Assembly (NCBI GenBank): GCA_028554795.2
Contig: CM068826.1
Coordinates: 107,105,602 to 107,169,601, forward strand
Direction of reading: 5' to 3'
DNA length: 64,000 bases
DNA from: Sinohyriopsis cumingii
Taxonomy: Eukaryota > Mollusca > Bivalvia > Unionida > Unionidae
Below the pieces are notes generated by a model, which saw only the letters and a list, made by a program, of their open reading frames with translations, was not told where the DNA came from and did not search any database. The translations under genes were made by a program, and so were the position numbers. Numbering within the stretch: the first letter of the stretch is position 1; each line of letters begins with the position of its first letter. Shown here piece by piece: positions 56,434 to 64,000 of the stretch.

Positions 56434-57778
56434 TACTTGTCAATGTTTATCAAGAAACCAATACTTTGTTATTTATGACTGGGAATTTAGATGTAATAAA
56501 GAAAACAACATTGCCAGCTAGTTTCTACTTGTAGTCATTTTGAAACATCAGAATAGGCAAGTGCAACTCTGTTTTAAAAAAATATAAAAAGACCTATGTG
56601 AGAATCTTTGGTGTCTACTGGTGTTTTATTAAAAAGAACATCGATGGAACCGTGCTCGAGGAGACCAAAGTACATGAAATACCTGAGGTTAGGATCAAAG
56701 AGACACTGAAACACTAACAGAACAACAAATATTTTGTCAAATGAGTGTACGTGTCCGTTTGACTATAGATTCGTGCTGTCAGAAACATGGACTGTAGGCA
56801 CAGTGCTTTCGTGTGCATATGGTAATGCATTTGCGTTGGAAACCAACTTTATTCATTTTGATGCTATACATATCACGAATGTATGATCTGAAATTATCCT
56901 TCAATTTTTTTCTTCAAAACGACAATTGTAAATTGGAATTTTAAATTCTTCTTGATTGTACATTAATTTTATTTACTTATAAACTATTTTTTCATGTTCA
57001 TCAGCCATGTATGAATTAAGTTTTGATAACAACTCACGAACTGTCTAATTAGAAACAATTCAACTCATCCTTAAAAAGTCGATACACTTTCTTAATCACT
57101 TGTGGTAAATAAAACACGTTGAACGTTTGATAGTCTTCCGTGTCCTGTAACTTGATGTTATGTTTCATGTAGCTGTAACAGTTTCCTATTTCAACACGGA
57201 TGCACAACAAATTTATATTAGTCGTGAATAGTCTCAATCCATCACCGTATGTTTTTCAACTAGTTGTAACAGATGTTACACATCTACTATTCACTTCACT
57301 CTGACACTATAAAACTACCATTAAAATTTTTGATGGTTTTGATTTCTTCTTAAATTATTGAGATATTTGACATCTGAACAATTTATTTTCCTATGTACAT
57401 ATTTTAGTTGTTCTTTCTTCAGCGATTTTTATTTTATTTTTTTGCATTGTTTCTCACTAGTGTCAAAGAGTCTTCGAAACTCATTTATTTTGTTTTGCCT
57501 CAAACGTCCATCAGTTCAATGGTAGATCTTAAGCCATGTTTTTATTTCTTCTTCTTCCTCTAGCAAAATAACAATGGATAATCAATGAAATAGTCATGTA
57601 GCAGCAGGGAAGTTCTACAGACCAGACGGTTCCGCCAAAATAAAGCCTCCTACGAGAACTTTCTCCGTAGAAGCCTCACATTTCAAAAATAAGCCTTCCC
57701 ACGAAAATTAATTTGCGTAAATTCGTCACCGATTGCAATTTTTGTGTGCAAAATCAATGATTCTGGACAACGATTTTT
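56434..57778. other. AT-rich flank without recognised genes
   Basis: About 1.3 kb with frequent stops and no coding pattern I recognise. It contains AGCAGCAGGG at 57601, which is faintly like the AGCAGCG start at the end of element A. Confidence 0.5.
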
Positions 57779-57878
57779 AGGGGGGGGGGGAATTTATTCT
57801 GGTGTCGACGAAGTTTGCAAAGATTTGGCTGCTAATCCTAATTTTACCTCGCATTAAAACAATATAGTTGAAAATAAT

Positions 57879-59576
57879 ATGAGTCCGAAAGCTAGTAGAG
57901 TTGGAGAGCCTCATTCTGCCAGATTAGCGCGAGAGCAATTAGCGGCAGTGAAGAAGCTTATCCCGACAAAACAATTATTTAAGAGAAATGTTCGTGGTTA
58001 CGAAGATGCACAACATGGAATTGCCGAGGCATCATCGAAATGGTTGAGTCCAGTTACCGGAACAATCGAGCAAGTTGTATTTGGTGACGAAAAAGATCCG
58101 GATACTAGGAAAAAGGGAATTTTTCCCATGTTGAAAGGTATTGAGGAACAATCACGAACATTACCCGATCGATTAGCAATAGCAGCAGCAGCACAAGAGC
58201 AACAACCTGCAATTGATTCTGGAGCAAGTAAGGGAAAACCTAAAGTAGGAAAACCGGGAGTAAAAAAAGGGAAGTTTAGTATCGAGAATTTAAGAGAAAA
58301 TTTCACCGATGAGGGATGGGAAATAATATCACGACCGCTCTCGACACTGTATTCCATAGATCGAATTGGTCAATTTGCGGAAGATATGTTTAGTATTCGA
58401 AATGAATATTTGACTGAAATAGGAAAGGAAAAATATAAAACCCGTAATAGTTGGTATGGTATGTTATATAAAGTTTATGCGGAAAAAACACATGCGAGTG
58501 AAAGGGATCCATTTTTTAGAAGATTTTTAGAAGCAGCAGATGATAGATATAATCGTAATAAGCAACTAGCGGAAGATATAAAACAGCACGCGAAGGGAAG
58601 AAAACAACAGAAGAAGGAAGAAAAAACTAAAACACGGAAGAGAAAAGTAATACCACAGGAAGAGGATATTCAACCACAGGAACCGATAGTTCAACCACAG
58701 GAACCGATAGTTCAACCACAGGAACCGATAGTTCAACCACAGGAATTAGGAGCTAGACCAAAAGAAAAAATTCCACCTCAGAAAAAAGAGAGAAAATCAA
58801 GAAGGAAAAAAGAAGATATTCAACCACAGGCACCGATAGTTAAACCAGCACAACCTAAGGCACCGATAGTTAAACCAGCACAACCTAAGGCACAACTTTC
58901 CGAAGATATAAGGATGAAGGAAGAATATGAACTTCATCCAATAAAACTTGATACTAGTGTAACCGCTGATAATTATTTGAACACGAACATATTGCATTTA
59001 CTTAGAAACTATGATTCAAAAATTCAGATGGCTGCGGATGATTCTATTGAAAATAGAAGATTTATTTTGAGAAGATTTATTGCTGATAAAGTCGAAGAAG
59101 TTGATTGGCTGGCGATAATTTATTTTGGCACTTTAGGAAAACCAATAGACTATTCTGATAAAAATTTTGAAAAATTTATATCGGATGTTGGTGATTATAA
59201 ATCAAAGAAGCTAAGGGAAAGTCTATCATCTACAAGGAAGAGTGATATATTAATCCCGGGTTTTCACCCCCCTTCCTTTCAACTCCCCTTAGAATCACCA
59301 TTAACGTCGTCAGGGACATCGTCAGGAGAAGTATTCGAGGAAGCGTTATCGCCATCGTCATTTTCAGAACCAAAAACAGGAAGCGGATATACAATTTGCC
59401 CTGACAGTGTTGTCAACGATGTATCTCGCCTTGAAGTATTAATCGGAGGAAAACGAGCCGGAAATAACTCTCGCGAAGTAATCAACGAAGCCTCAGATAT
59501 TTGTCAGCGGTTATTCCGCGGCGGCATCATTAATTCTCACATTTACAAAGAACTTGTCGATGAGCTCATCGATTAA
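57879..59576 (+). CDS. 565-aa N-terminal block protein (Polinton D)
   Basis: ATG at 57879 (MSPKASRVGEPHSARLAREQ). Residues 1-230 look folded and helical. A linker at about 265-345 carries repeated VQPQEPI and VKPAQPKAP units. Residues 350-460 are helical, then a Ser-rich part, and the end is helical again (ICQRLFRGGIINSHIYKELV). I do not recognise the family. Its place upstream of capsid genes suggests a structural or scaffold role. The repeats are in frame and exact, so slippage is recent. Confidence 0.65.
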   Translation: MSPKASRVGEPHSARLAREQLAAVKKLIPTKQLFKRNVRGYEDAQHGIAEASSKWLSPVTGTIEQVVFGDEKDPDTRKKGIFPMLKGIEEQSRTLPDRLAIAAAAQEQQPAIDSGASKGKPKVGKPGVKKGKFSIENLRENFTDEGWEIISRPLSTLYSIDRIGQFAEDMFSIRNEYLTEIGKEKYKTRNSWYGMLYKVYAEKTHASERDPFFRRFLEAADDRYNRNKQLAEDIKQHAKGRKQQKKEEKTKTRKRKVIPQEEDIQPQEPIVQPQEPIVQPQEPIVQPQELGARPKEKIPPQKKERKSRRKKEDIQPQAPIVKPAQPKAPIVKPAQPKAQLSEDIRMKEEYELHPIKLDTSVTADNYLNTNILHLLRNYDSKIQMAADDSIENRRFILRRFIADKVEEVDWLAIIYFGTLGKPIDYSDKNFEKFISDVGDYKSKKLRESLSSTRKSDILIPGFHPPSFQLPLESPLTSSGTSSGEVFEEALSPSSFSEPKTGSGYTICPDSVVNDVSRLEVLIGGKRAGNNSREVINEASDICQRLFRGGIINSHIYKELVDELID

Positions 59577-59596
59577 AACAACACAATTGAAATAAT

Positions 59597-60139
59597 ATGA
59601 TTGTTCACAAGCATCAGCGCAGACCCAGACAGGTCCGCGTAGTAAACTCTCGATTGCCCGTATACAAATATATTCACGGCAATGGATTCGGCGATATCAT
59701 TGGAAGTCTCTTTACGCGAATAATACCTAAAATTGGACCCGTGGTCAAACAGCTCGGATTAAAAGCAATAGGAAAGATCGGCGAGACTGCCATTTCTGGT
59801 ATCGGTAATTTGGCCAGCAAGGGTTTCAATGCTGTCAAAAGTAAAATATTAAATTTAGTGCGCAAAAAACAACCCGTCAAATTACCCATCACCAGAGAAA
59901 TGCCACCCGAAGTCAGTAAAGCCATAAACGACGCAGCAAATAAAAAAATAAACGATCTAGCGCAGGAAGTTGCTAAGACAAATATAGCGCAAGAAATTGC
60001 AAATACAAATCTTGCAAATGAAGTTGCTAAGACAAATATAGCAAAGGAAATTGCTAAGACAAATCTAGCAAAGGAAGTTGCTAAGACAAATCTCGTAAAT
60101 ACAAGCTTCATTTCAGGCAGCGGTCTTCGTTTTAGATGA
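59597..60139 (+). CDS. pVI-like protein with repeat tail (Polinton D)
   Basis: 180 aa. Residues 28-75 contain GNGFGDIIGSLFTRIIPKIG and KAIGKIGETAISGIGNLASK, a glycine-rich amphipathic part like the membrane-active pVI proteins. The C-terminal third is about six repeats of an 11-residue unit (such as AKEVAKTNLVN), likely a helical stalk. It ends GSGLRFR and lies 15 bp before the capsid gene. Looks whole. Confidence 0.65.
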   Translation: MIVHKHQRRPRQVRVVNSRLPVYKYIHGNGFGDIIGSLFTRIIPKIGPVVKQLGLKAIGKIGETAISGIGNLASKGFNAVKSKILNLVRKKQPVKLPITREMPPEVSKAINDAANKKINDLAQEVAKTNIAQEIANTNLANEVAKTNIAKEIAKTNLAKEVAKTNLVNTSFISGSGLRFR

Positions 60140-60154
60140 TGTTCTTAATAATAA

Positions 60155-61537
60155 ATGTTCGCACAAGTGTCAAATGAAGTGTTTGACATGGACGAGCCTG
60201 TAGGCAGAGACACATCCGTGCGAGATTTCCAGTATTTTTCATACGACGCAGTGACACCAGATGCACCTAATCGCATTGAAATTCAAGTTCACGACACAAC
60301 GAGATATTTTCTTCCATCAGAGGCATATATCGAATTTGGTGGCGAACTAAGGAGAGCTAATGATACCGATTATCCAGTAGATTCCAAAGTTGGATTTGTC
60401 AATAACGGAATTATGGCTTTATTCAAGAGCGTCACCTACACAATTGATGGAAGAGAAATTGAATCAATTGCAGATAACGCTGATGTCGCAACGACGGTGA
60501 TAGGCCTGGCCAGATACTCGGATGATTTTACTAGATCAGCTGGTCCTAGTATGATGTTCGCCAAGGATACTAACGACAGCGCAGATCATACCCAGTATAA
60601 TATCGCTATACCGAATGATGCAGCTGGTGCTAATCCAGCCACCCAGATGGCGGTAATGATCAACCCCAATGGCGATTACAACCTTGGATTTGCCACGCGG
60701 AAAACAATGCTGGTTGGTCCTAGTTTAAGATTCTCCTGTGCAATTCCACTATCCCACATTTTTGGATTTTGTAGACACTTCAGAAAAGTTATTTACGGAG
60801 CAAAACACACAATTTCCTTCGTTCGAGACCCCGCGAGTAATGATAGAGCTATCTGGAGAGACAATGCTACTGTTCCTGATGCAGGCAAGGTAATCCTAAA
60901 CAAATTTACCTTGTGGATGCCAGCAATAACTCCATCGATACTTGTGGAAGAAAAATTATTGTCATTTATGAACCAAGGTGGTAAATCCGTTATGTCCTGG
61001 TTAACAACAACAACCGACTTTACCGACATTAATATCAACGGAATATTTACCTGGCGAATTGCATCACAGCAGGGCTTTTCGGCACCTAGGCATATCTTTA
61101 TAGTTCTCCAAAACACAAATAGATACGATCAAACTCACAGTCATATGATATTTGACAATTTCGCAGCAACAAACGTATCACTGAGAATAAACGGCCAACA
61201 AGAACCATCCGAGGAAATATCAATTAATTTTCCCACCTATTCGACGGCCCGTGCATATCATCGCTTGCTAAGTTTCATGGGACGCGATCAAAATATCGAT
61301 ACAGGATTACAAATATCACAGATAGATTTTAATACTCGCTATCCTATCTATTACTTCTCCTTGGAACATCTCGACCTGGTAAAACAATCCGTCGTTGATA
61401 TCCATTTCAAAGCCAGAATTGACACAGGTGGGCAAGTAGCAAGAGCCATCGCGGTGATTCTCGGTGATAGAACAATGATCTTGGAAGGCATCAGCGGCAG
61501 AATGAGAATTATTGACGCTCCTGTCGAAAACATGTGA
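60155..61537 (+). CDS. Major capsid protein, double jelly-roll (Polinton D)
   Basis: 460 aa. Segments APNRIEIQVHDTTRYFLPSE, AYIEFGGELRRANDTDYPVD, NGIMALFKSVTYTIDGREIE and VDIHFKARIDTGGQVARAIA follow the Polinton major capsid pattern, though far from the B/C proteins. It should form the capsomers. Same operon-like order as in other Polintons: pVI-like, capsid, pX-like, protease. Looks whole. Confidence 0.87.
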   Translation: MFAQVSNEVFDMDEPVGRDTSVRDFQYFSYDAVTPDAPNRIEIQVHDTTRYFLPSEAYIEFGGELRRANDTDYPVDSKVGFVNNGIMALFKSVTYTIDGREIESIADNADVATTVIGLARYSDDFTRSAGPSMMFAKDTNDSADHTQYNIAIPNDAAGANPATQMAVMINPNGDYNLGFATRKTMLVGPSLRFSCAIPLSHIFGFCRHFRKVIYGAKHTISFVRDPASNDRAIWRDNATVPDAGKVILNKFTLWMPAITPSILVEEKLLSFMNQGGKSVMSWLTTTTDFTDININGIFTWRIASQQGFSAPRHIFIVLQNTNRYDQTHSHMIFDNFAATNVSLRINGQQEPSEEISINFPTYSTARAYHRLLSFMGRDQNIDTGLQISQIDFNTRYPIYYFSLEHLDLVKQSVVDIHFKARIDTGGQVARAIAVILGDRTMILEGISGRMRIIDAPVENM

Positions 61538-61570
61538 CAAATTCCAAATTTAGATTAAGCGATTATTAAT

Positions 61571-62077
61571 ATGCCATACGAACACGTCAGTGTAACTCTG
61601 ACCCCAGGTCAGATGAAAAAACTCCAAACAGCGATATCAAAGCGATGCGGTATGAAATTAACACTGAAAAACGATCAGATTCACGGTGGGCCTAACAAAC
61701 TGTCGCTAACTAGAGGTCAACGTGAACGATTTACCAAGGCCAAATCAGCAAATTCTGGCGTTCATGTGAGCCTTTCCATAGGCGCCATCAGAGATATGGT
61801 CAAAACAGGCGGATTTCTTCCTTTTCTCCCTCTGATAAAAATGGCCCTTCCGATTATTGGAAAGACATTAGGATTAGGCGCGCTCTCGGGCATAGGTTCC
61901 AAATTAGGAGAAAAAGTGGTGGGAGGACGATACAGTAAAAAAAAGGGAGGGTTACTTCCCGCCCTCTCTCCCCTAATCGAGAGAATGTTGCAAAAACAAC
62001 GAAAAGGATCCGGCCTTTATCTAAGACGCCCCCCATACGGATCCGGCCTAAGTCGAGTCTACCAGCCTCAAATTTAG
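61571..62077 (+). CDS. pX-like basic/hydrophobic protein (Polinton D)
   Basis: 168 aa. The first half (MPYEHVSVTLTPGQMKKLQT, GPNKLSLTRGQRERFTKAKS) has a beta-rich pattern common to these proteins. The middle is hydrophobic and glycine-rich (FLPFLPLIKMALPIIGKTLG), and the end is basic (GSGLYLRRPPYGSGLSRVY). The GSGLYLR-type motif resembles protease cleavage sites. Looks whole. Confidence 0.65.
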   Translation: MPYEHVSVTLTPGQMKKLQTAISKRCGMKLTLKNDQIHGGPNKLSLTRGQRERFTKAKSANSGVHVSLSIGAIRDMVKTGGFLPFLPLIKMALPIIGKTLGLGALSGIGSKLGEKVVGGRYSKKKGGLLPALSPLIERMLQKQRKGSGLYLRRPPYGSGLSRVYQPQI

Positions 62078-62130
62078 ATCTAATCAGCGAAGTAAAGAAA
62101 AAAAAAATAAAATTTTTCAGAGGCGTATTT

Positions 62131-62469
62131 ATGCGGGATCAACTACCAGAAAAACCAAACCCTACCGAGACAGGAATAATAAATCTCGATAAAAATACCG
62201 GCCCTGGCACACACTGGGTTGCCTACGCGATTAATCCTCGCGAAGTCGTTTATTTTGATTCGTACGGATTAGCACCGCCAAATGAATTTATCAACTATGT
62301 GTCTTCGCTGAAACTTCCGATTTGGTATTCGACACTTCCAACGCAGACATTAGCGGATCCACCAATATGCGGCCCAGAGTCAATTAACGTCCTCGACGCA
62401 ATTTCAAAATCATCCGGTCCGTATCACAAAATTGTATTTGAATACGCCGTAGATAAATATCATGGTTGA
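62131..62469 (+). CDS. Adenain-like protease (Polinton D)
   Basis: 112 aa from ATG 62131. Triad candidates are His28 (GPGTHWVAY), Asp43 (VVYFDSYGLAPP) and Cys80 (PPICGPESINVL). It is shorter than the B enzyme (173 aa), lacking both an N-terminal lead and a long C-terminal part, as many A-type Polinton proteases do. It overlaps the fibre gene start by 8 bp. Processing of capsid precursors is the expected role. Confidence 0.75.
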   Translation: MRDQLPEKPNPTETGIINLDKNTGPGTHWVAYAINPREVVYFDSYGLAPPNEFINYVSSLKLPIWYSTLPTQTLADPPICGPESINVLDAISKSSGPYHKIVFEYAVDKYHG

Positions 62470-63862
62470 TATTTACGGTAGATTTATCTACAGGAAGGAA
62501 AAAGCAGAAGTGACTGACGTCGATCTATCAAAGTTCGCAACCAAGAGCGATATTAACAATCTTCTATCGCTGTCAGAGGTGGATCCTGGTGAAGTTGCTG
62601 TTTTTCAAAATACCGAAGGAAGATTACAAACCAGCAACGTGAAAATAACTGATATAATCAAGCGAGACGAATACCGCGATCATATTAGTCAATTTACTCG
62701 TCAATCGGAGATGGTATTAAAATCTATTGCTGATATCGCCGATATTATAGCGAAGTTACCCCTGAAGGCCAATATCGCGGATGTAGAAAAATCCGACAAG
62801 GAGCTATCAGCGGCGATGCTTCTAAAGGCCGATAAAGCATTACACGACGATCTTCAGGACAGAATGATAAAAAGATTTACCAAGCTAACTAACGATCTTA
62901 AAAAACTAGACGATACATCAAAAAATCTCAATAAAAAACTCGACGAGGATATAAAAAAATTCATCGAAACTTCCTCAACTACACACAGCGATCTCATCGA
63001 GAAAACAAGAAAAATAAACGAAGATATTGCCCAAATCAACAGAGAGATTGAATCGGCACGTGCATTAATATTTCAAAAAGCCGATAGAACATCACACAGC
63101 GATCTCATCGAGAAAACAAAGAAAATAAACGAAGATATTACCAAAATAAATACCGCGATGGGTCAGAAAATCGATAAAACATCAATCGACGACCTCATCG
63201 AGAAAACAAAGAAAATCAACGAAGATATCGCCCAAATCAACAAAGATATTGAATCGGCACGCGCATTAATATTTCAAAAAGCCGATAGAACATCACATAA
63301 CGACCTCAGTGAGAAAACAAGAAAAATCGACGAGGATATTACTAAAATTAACGATGAAATTAAAGTGGTACGCGCATTAGTAAATGATAAGGTCGACGGA
63401 TTCATTTACCTCGGTGAAGTATCAAAATTGAGCGGGGATCTTATCAATGCGACTAAAAAAATTAACGATATTAACACAAAAATATCATCGTTGGATATCC
63501 CAAGATTGGAGAAATTATATGTGACAAATAAATTGATAGACAGAATTTTGCGATACAATCTAACATTTGTGTTAACCATAAATGATTTTATCTGGACACC
63601 CGAGAATAACACATTTAGCTTTACCGCGCCAATTGCTGGCACATATCGAGTACATATTATCTCCGATATAAAATTTAAGGTACAACCGGATCAGAATAAT
63701 AAAATTTATGAACTCTGCCCTGGATTTTTTATTATTATTTCGTTAAGTGAATATAGCAAAACAACATTCACGCTAGAACCGCCAGACAGAACCACCATGA
63801 GATCAGTGTATTATTCTGTAATTTTCGAATTTTTATACGAACATACGCCATATTATCCGTAA
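62462..63862 (+). CDS. Trimeric-type coiled-coil fibre (Polinton D)
   Basis: 466 aa. After a short head (MVDIYGRFIYRKEKAEVTDV), residues 80-310 are a long coiled coil made of near-copies of SDLIEKTKKINEDITKIN and ARALIFQKADRTSH, about four or five repeats. The last 115 residues form a beta-rich knob (NTFSFTAPIAGTYRVHIISD to YYSVIFEFLYEHTP). This is the plan of a receptor-binding virion fibre. The repeats probably change number easily. Looks whole. Confidence 0.7.
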   Translation: MVDIYGRFIYRKEKAEVTDVDLSKFATKSDINNLLSLSEVDPGEVAVFQNTEGRLQTSNVKITDIIKRDEYRDHISQFTRQSEMVLKSIADIADIIAKLPLKANIADVEKSDKELSAAMLLKADKALHDDLQDRMIKRFTKLTNDLKKLDDTSKNLNKKLDEDIKKFIETSSTTHSDLIEKTRKINEDIAQINREIESARALIFQKADRTSHSDLIEKTKKINEDITKINTAMGQKIDKTSIDDLIEKTKKINEDIAQINKDIESARALIFQKADRTSHNDLSEKTRKIDEDITKINDEIKVVRALVNDKVDGFIYLGEVSKLSGDLINATKKINDINTKISSLDIPRLEKLYVTNKLIDRILRYNLTFVLTINDFIWTPENNTFSFTAPIAGTYRVHIISDIKFKVQPDQNNKIYELCPGFFIIISLSEYSKTTFTLEPPDRTTMRSVYYSVIFEFLYEHTPYYP

Positions 63863-63882
63863 TTGTTATCGTAGATTAATAA

Positions 63883-64000
63883 ATGACCGCATCTGACTAC
63901 CGTTACAATCAGGCGCGTTCATGGCAGGATTCGCTAAAAAAGCTACTCGACGAGTATCAGGTAAAAATAAAGAAATACCAGCGTAGATTAGTTGCCATCG
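63883..64000 (+). CDS. Two-TM protein, N-terminal part (Polinton D)
   Basis: 39 codons seen before the window ends (MTASDYRYNQARSWQDSLKK, LLDEYQVKIKKYQRRLVAI), similar to the gene at 204 of element A in both sequence and place after the fibre. The membrane segments lie beyond the edge. Confidence 0.65.
   Translation, partial: MTASDYRYNQARSWQDSLKKLLDEYQVKIKKYQRRLVAI

Larger units (their letters stand above)
57779..64000 (+). mobile_element. Polinton D (left half; runs off the window)
   Basis: From an AG plus G-tract at 57779 the plus strand carries, in tight order, a 565-aa protein, pVI-like, major capsid, pX-like, protease, fibre and the start of the two-TM gene. The family matches A, not B/C: same fibre end, same two-TM start, and AT-rich coding. 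All genes look whole up to the edge, so this copy is much younger than A. The left boundary is tentative because no duplication or second terminus can be seen. Confidence 0.8.

Overview
The window is metazoan nuclear DNA, most likely from a marine invertebrate. A bivalve would fit, but that is a guess. It is dominated by Polinton/Maverick virus-like DNA elements. At least four can be told apart, with traces of a fifth. All are treated as fossils here; some still look largely whole.

Layout. 1-9777 is the right part of a badly broken Polinton (A) with fibre, two-TM, minor-capsid, HNH, Cys-rich, PolB, SF1-helicase, integrase, PLA2-like, DUF5679-like and ATPase genes. 9778-15138 is AT-rich flank with microsatellites, one MITE and possibly one host exon; its end (about 14820-15138) is decayed coding-like sequence. 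15145-53586 is a Polinton (C) bounded by inverted repeats and a 6-bp target duplication TTTGAT. A second Polinton of the same family (B, 16602-36767, duplication CCAAAA) sits inside it in the opposite orientation. Removing B leaves C at about 18.3 kb; B is 20.2 kb. 53593-55170 continues the decayed sequence that C landed in (E). 55170-57778 is flank with a hAT-like MITE. 57779-64000 is the left half of another A-type Polinton (D), whose genes look whole up to the window edge.

B and C share one gene order. A terminal divergent pair (76-aa basic protein and coiled-coil MTETQ protein) is followed by a zinc-knuckle protein, then PolB, BIR/IAP and F-box-like genes (only B), a small membrane protein, packaging ATPase, basic core-like protein, pX-like peptide, a Pro-rich protein, a chromodomain integrase, a two-TM protein, minor capsid, a pVI-like protein, major capsid, a helper protein and adenain protease, and then three accessory genes next to the other terminal repeat.

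The most striking observation is that the five accessory gene families at the two ends of B and C are each followed, usually 19-37 nt after the stop, by a sense-oriented hairpin GGCCCTTTTCAGGGCC or AGCCCTTTTCAGGGCT with an ACCC flank and a GAAAAGA-type purine box. This is the form of the 3' end of replication-dependent histone mRNAs. Other genes instead show AATAAA signals where any signal is visible. Three of the five gene families also share a roughly 28-37 bp promoter motif, and the divergent pair has a CCAAT/CRE/E-box/TATA promoter. Together these suggest that a terminal gene set is expressed in step with host S phase through the histone mRNA machinery.
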